A stretch of 64,000 bases of DNA, taken from Pyrinomonadaceae bacterium (GTDB lineage Bacteria; Acidobacteriota; Blastocatellia; Pyrinomonadales; Pyrinomonadaceae). The notes under the pieces were generated by a model. That model ran no database searches, was not told the DNA's origin, and saw nothing but the letters and a program-made list of their open reading frames with translations. The stretch is taken from NCBI GenBank assembly GCA_014380365.1, contig JACMJZ010000022.1, forward strand, positions 1-64,000. The letters are read 5' to 3'. The position numbers were made by a program, and so were the translations under genes. Of this stretch, positions 61,166 to 64,000 are shown in pieces. Every line of letters starts with the position of its first letter. Within the stretch, counting starts at the first letter, position 1.

Positions 61166-61738
61166 ATGTTCCTGCTGCGCAGACCCACCCCAGAAACAAT
61201 CCGGCGGTTCATCGCCTCACAAAGTGATCTTCCCTTTTCTTATTCGCAAATAGGAGCAACGCGAACTGAGCCTCCCGCTGGTTTCATAGTCGATCATAAT
61301 CGGATCAGGATCGGATCAGGGCAGGAGAGTTACGAGCAGGCGGTGGCGGCGCTCCGGAGTTGGAAGCAGTTTGACCTGGGATGGGTCTCGGTTGTCCCGC
61401 CAGGCTTACCCGTCAAGGTTGGCACCACGGTGGCAGTGCAGGCAAAGACTCTTGGAGTTTGGTCGCTAAGCGCTTGCCGGATCGTCTATGTGATCGAAGA
61501 AGATGACGACGTTAAGAAGTTTGGTTTTGCTTATGGGACGTTGCCGGATCATGTGGAGAGTGGGGAAGAGCGCTTCACTATCGAGTGGCGGACGGACGGC
61601 TCAGTCTGGTATGACATTCTGGCCTTCTCGCGTCCCCAACATCCGCTGGCAAGGCGGGGACGACCGCTTGTTCGCAGGTGGCAGAAGCAATTTGCCAGAG
61701 ATTCGCTGGCAGCGATGCTGGTCGCGTCACGCCCTTGA
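61166..61738 (+). CDS. DUF1990-family protein
   Basis: A 190-residue protein of the DUF1990 family, seen in FSYSQIGATRTEPPAGFIVD, the central GWVSVVPPGLPVKVGTTVAV strand pair, CRIVYVIEEDD and FGFAYGTLPDHVESGEERFT. The family is a START-like/lipocalin-shaped fold of unknown role. It lies 10 bp after the recombinase stop and is probably co-transcribed. A small tandem duplication (ATCGGATCAGGATCGGATCA) occurs near codons 45-52. No signal peptide. Confidence 0.88.
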   Translation: MFLLRRPTPETIRRFIASQSDLPFSYSQIGATRTEPPAGFIVDHNRIRIGSGQESYEQAVAALRSWKQFDLGWVSVVPPGLPVKVGTTVAVQAKTLGVWSLSACRIVYVIEEDDDVKKFGFAYGTLPDHVESGEERFTIEWRTDGSVWYDILAFSRPQHPLARRGRPLVRRWQKQFARDSLAAMLVASRP

Positions 61739-61763
61739 TTTTGTCGAACGGCGGGCGAGTCAG

Positions 61764-61799
61764 CCACCCCAGCGGTGCTGCCCCGCCGGGGACCCCTGG
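61764..61799. repeat. Reverse copy of the CCCCAGCGG hairpin unit
   Basis: CCACCCCAGCGGTGCTGCCC ... GGGGACCCCTGG, the inverse of 44142-44177 with a few changes. It lies between convergent genes. Confidence 0.55.
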
Positions 61800-61826
61800 G
61801 CGCCCGCGGTCCCAGTAAAGAGCAGG

Positions 61827-63800
61827 TTACTTTCTTGCCAGCACCACCGGAGCCTGTTCCGCGGCCCGCATCTTCTCGTAGAAACTGCGCACCGATTGGT
61901 AGTGTTCCGAAGCGATAGTGGTCGCTTTTTGCGCCAGCGTACGGGTGAACACCAGTTCGCCATTTTTCACTTCATAGCTGGTCTTGTAAGAACCGAAAGC
62001 AGTATCCAGTTTCACCGCATCCGGCATTTCGTCGACCTCAAATCCCACCGGCAACTTCATTCGTACTGTTTCGGTAAAGGCGTGTGAATCCAGTACCACC
62101 GGATGCCTCCGACCAGGCTCGGTGAGGGCCAACGCTTCCCGCCGCTCCACGATTGCCGGCTTAAATACCAGCAGCCTATCCTGCATCAACTGGCCGTATC
62201 CGGTAGCGCTGAAATCCACACTCAAATCAAAACGACCCTCGGCCTGGTTATCTTTCGGCTCCAGATTGCTGACCTTGGCCGCTGTCGCCCCTCGGGAAAT
62301 CCAGACCTCCACAATCTTCAGGAAATCGAGTCTGGAGCCGCGGCGAAATAGGCTGCGCGAACCTGCGGCTGAGGTTCCGAGAAAACTCTCGCGAATGTTC
62401 GCGGTGATCGAACCGTCGGCGCCAAGAGTCGCCTGAATCTGTCGATCGAGCCCGTTGGCTTCAGGCGGCGTTACCGGCATGCGCATCAAAGCGCCCTCTT
62501 CTCCGGCCACCAACAACGCCAGACTTCCCTGTTCATGTTCCGGCAGGCCTCCTACGGGAGTGTCATCGTCGGTCGCGTCGAAGATCAGCAGCCGGCCCAG
62601 CTTCGGGTGCGTCACGATCGTCCGCGCCTGGGTTTCGTCCTTAACTCTGATGGCGATGATGCAGTGATTGAATTGCAGTGGGGAAGCCCATTCATCTCTC
62701 ACGAAAGTAGGATCACCAGAATAGATACCCACTGGATAGGCCGCGATATCGATCACCTTGAGCATGGCGCGCATCAAGTTGGCCTTGTCCTTACAGTCGC
62801 CGTAAGACTTGGCGAACACTTCGGCCGCGGTATGAGGACGCATGCCGCCGCCGCGGTTCAGACCGATTTGGATGGATATATAACGAATGTTCTGGACGTA
62901 GTGGCCGATGGCATGGATCTTCTCCAGTTCGGTTTTAGCGCCGGCGGTCAACTGCCTGACCTTCTCCGTGATGGCCGCGTCGGGTGCCCACTGTGTATCG
63001 TGCAATCCGCTTAACCAGCGCGAAACTTCAACCCAGTTTGCGTTAGTCTGCATCGGCACTGTGCGGGTATCGCCGGGAGGGAAGTAGCTGACTGCCAGAC
63101 GTGGCGCCAGGCTGGTCACTTCAGGACTACTTGGTTCCCAGGTAATCGGAGGAAGATCTCGCAGTTCCCACGTGTAGTTTGTACCAGTGACGGTCGGCGC
63201 AATGGGCGCATGATTGAAAGTAAAACTCGAGGCACGCCAACCCTGCGGCAGGGCGAGGGAATAGCGTGAAGCCACTATTGGCAGACGGTTGTACTGGAAT
63301 GAAAAGATATCCTGCGAGAAAACTGATCGCTCTTCAGATACTGTCTGGTACCCGAATACCGACCCTGCATCAGCGTCCCTGGTAGCGTCAATCACCTTCA
63401 GTCGGGATTCATTGTAGATGTCATTGGCGTCTTCAATGACGTCGATCGTTTCGTCTTTGCCGTAGCGCTTTACCGGAGATGAGGGACGAATCAGCCAGGC
63501 GCGAATCTCGCGCACCTTCCCGGCATCGCTATTGTAATACGCCACGGCGCGGGCGTAAGCACGACCTTCGCGGAGCAGGATGCGGATGGCCAGGGTAGTA
63601 ACGGTGGTAATTTTGCCATCCTCACCCACGGTTACTTGTTGCTCATTCTGTAAGATGACGGCGGGAGTATCCTTCTCGTATGCGGGAACCTTGAGGGCCG
63701 CAGCCTGATGTAGCCAGGGCGGAGCTTCGTCAGCGACGGCAAACACCGGCGCGGAAAGAATGACGAGCAGAAAACAGAATCCCAGGGTGCGTGAAAGCAT
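61827..63800 (-). CDS. Secreted DUF3857/transglutaminase-domain protein
   Basis: A 657-residue protein with a signal peptide (LGFCFLLVILSAPVFAVADE). DUF3857 covers about 50-230 (PAVILQNEQQVTVGEDGKIT, YNRLPIVASRYSLALPQGWR). The transglutaminase-like core (about 260-400) has the Cys in KSYGDCKDKANLMRAML and a downstream His/Asp region (FNHCIIAI, LLIFDATDDD). The C-terminal third is beta-rich. Such proteins are widespread in Acidobacteriota and Bacteroidota. The Cys protease-like site suggests peptide cross-linking or cleavage in the periplasm, but this is unproved. A paralogue's end lies 38 bp upstream. Confidence 0.88.
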   Translation of the reverse strand: MLSRTLGFCFLLVILSAPVFAVADEAPPWLHQAAALKVPAYEKDTPAVILQNEQQVTVGEDGKITTVTTLAIRILLREGRAYARAVAYYNSDAGKVREIRAWLIRPSSPVKRYGKDETIDVIEDANDIYNESRLKVIDATRDADAGSVFGYQTVSEERSVFSQDIFSFQYNRLPIVASRYSLALPQGWRASSFTFNHAPIAPTVTGTNYTWELRDLPPITWEPSSPEVTSLAPRLAVSYFPPGDTRTVPMQTNANWVEVSRWLSGLHDTQWAPDAAITEKVRQLTAGAKTELEKIHAIGHYVQNIRYISIQIGLNRGGGMRPHTAAEVFAKSYGDCKDKANLMRAMLKVIDIAAYPVGIYSGDPTFVRDEWASPLQFNHCIIAIRVKDETQARTIVTHPKLGRLLIFDATDDDTPVGGLPEHEQGSLALLVAGEEGALMRMPVTPPEANGLDRQIQATLGADGSITANIRESFLGTSAAGSRSLFRRGSRLDFLKIVEVWISRGATAAKVSNLEPKDNQAEGRFDLSVDFSATGYGQLMQDRLLVFKPAIVERREALALTEPGRRHPVVLDSHAFTETVRMKLPVGFEVDEMPDAVKLDTAFGSYKTSYEVKNGELVFTRTLAQKATTIASEHYQSVRSFYEKMRAAEQAPVVLARK

Positions 63801-63838
63801 GTGAGTAACTCCTCATAAATACTGCAGAGCAGCGACTG

Positions 63839-64000
63839 TCATTTAGAACTGGCGGAGGCCGCAGTTTGCTTAAGTGTGATGGTGTGGTTGTCGGCTTTGT
63901 TTATCGCGTCGAACAGAGTTTTTATGGCGGTGTAACTTTCGACCGGAAAGAGGATGTGGCCGCCGGCGCCAAAGAAGAAGCGCCGCCTGTAAACGAGCAA
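63839..64000 (-). CDS. C-terminal end of a second DUF3857/transglutaminase-type protein (rest outside window)
   Basis: The minus-strand frame open to the window edge gives 53 residues ending at TGA 63839-63841. It reads YRRRFFFGAGGHILFPVESY, TAIKTLFDAINKADNHTITL. The FPVE.Y..IK.LFDAINKADNHT ending is the usual C-terminus of DUF3857 proteins. It lies 38 bp upstream of the full-length relative, so the two are probably tandem and co-transcribed. Only this tail is visible. Confidence 0.7.
   Translation of the reverse strand: MLVYRRRFFFGAGGHILFPVESYTAIKTLFDAINKADNHTITLKQTAASASSK

Overview
The window looks like a piece of a soil-type Acidobacteriota chromosome, most likely class Blastocatellia (Pyrinomonadaceae-like). 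This is an inference from gene content: carboxypeptidase-regulatory/TonB 'Oar-like' receptors, CadC-type winged-helix regulators, VWFA-related and DUF3857-transglutaminase proteins, PilNOP-type pilus genes, paired MacB-like permeases, and many unrelated families of intergenic palindromes. No rRNA, tRNA, CRISPR array or intact insertion sequence was seen.

Layout. 1-2.5 kb: end of an XRE regulator and two tandem WG-repeat secreted proteins. 2.7-9.7 kb: an S9 peptidase remnant, a membrane protein, a DHA2 drug exporter, a TPR-TlpA thioredoxin, a CoA-binding protein, a Tat-exported D-amino-acid-oxidase-like protein whose domain order appears circularly permuted, and small proteins. 9.9-18.8 kb: a winged-helix/hydrolase/cyclase-like fusion, a secreted hydrolase, a kinase remnant, a tiny hydrophobic peptide gene, a DPP-IV-like peptidase, TPR and DinB proteins. 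19-24 kb: secreted proteins, a small metallothionein (20146-20295, minus) with a palindrome in its promoter, a LarA-like racemase and a PLP Cys/Met enzyme. 24-34.3 kb (minus strand): pseudo-receiver protein, PilT, ThiE, TypA, TrmL, a Lys/Ala-rich histone-tail-like peptide, then pseudopilin-PilP-PilO-PilN and an FHA-GGDEF diguanylate cyclase. 34.6-41 kb: RibA, two TPR/CnaB-like proteins and an Oar-like TonB receptor. 41-52 kb: HD phosphohydrolase, an AhpD-like gene with an in-frame UGA at the second Cys of its CxxC motif (candidate selenoprotein), a TonB-C protein, S41 protease, VWA protein, FmdB zinc ribbon, lytic transglycosylase, a sigma-54 activator with a GAFTDA loop, a retropepsin-like protein, YtxH and DUF948-like proteins. 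52-64 kb: IleS-LspA-Lgt, two MacB-like permeases, a XerC/D recombinase, DUF1990, and tandem DUF3857 proteins running off the edge.

Themes. Cell-envelope work dominates: lipoprotein maturation (Lgt, LspA), TonB receptors, type IV pilus/type II secretion assembly and retraction (PilNOP, PilT), c-di-GMP signalling, secreted peptidases and murein hydrolysis. Housekeeping genes (ileS, typA, trmL, thiE, ribA) are interspersed. Nearly every intergenic gap holds an inverted repeat, and several of these have been absorbed into coding ends.

Leading candidates for follow-up are the UGA-containing AhpD-like gene with a SECIS-like hairpin, the permuted D-amino-acid-oxidase fold, the metallothionein with its promoter palindrome, and the duplicated promoter module around the retropepsin gene.
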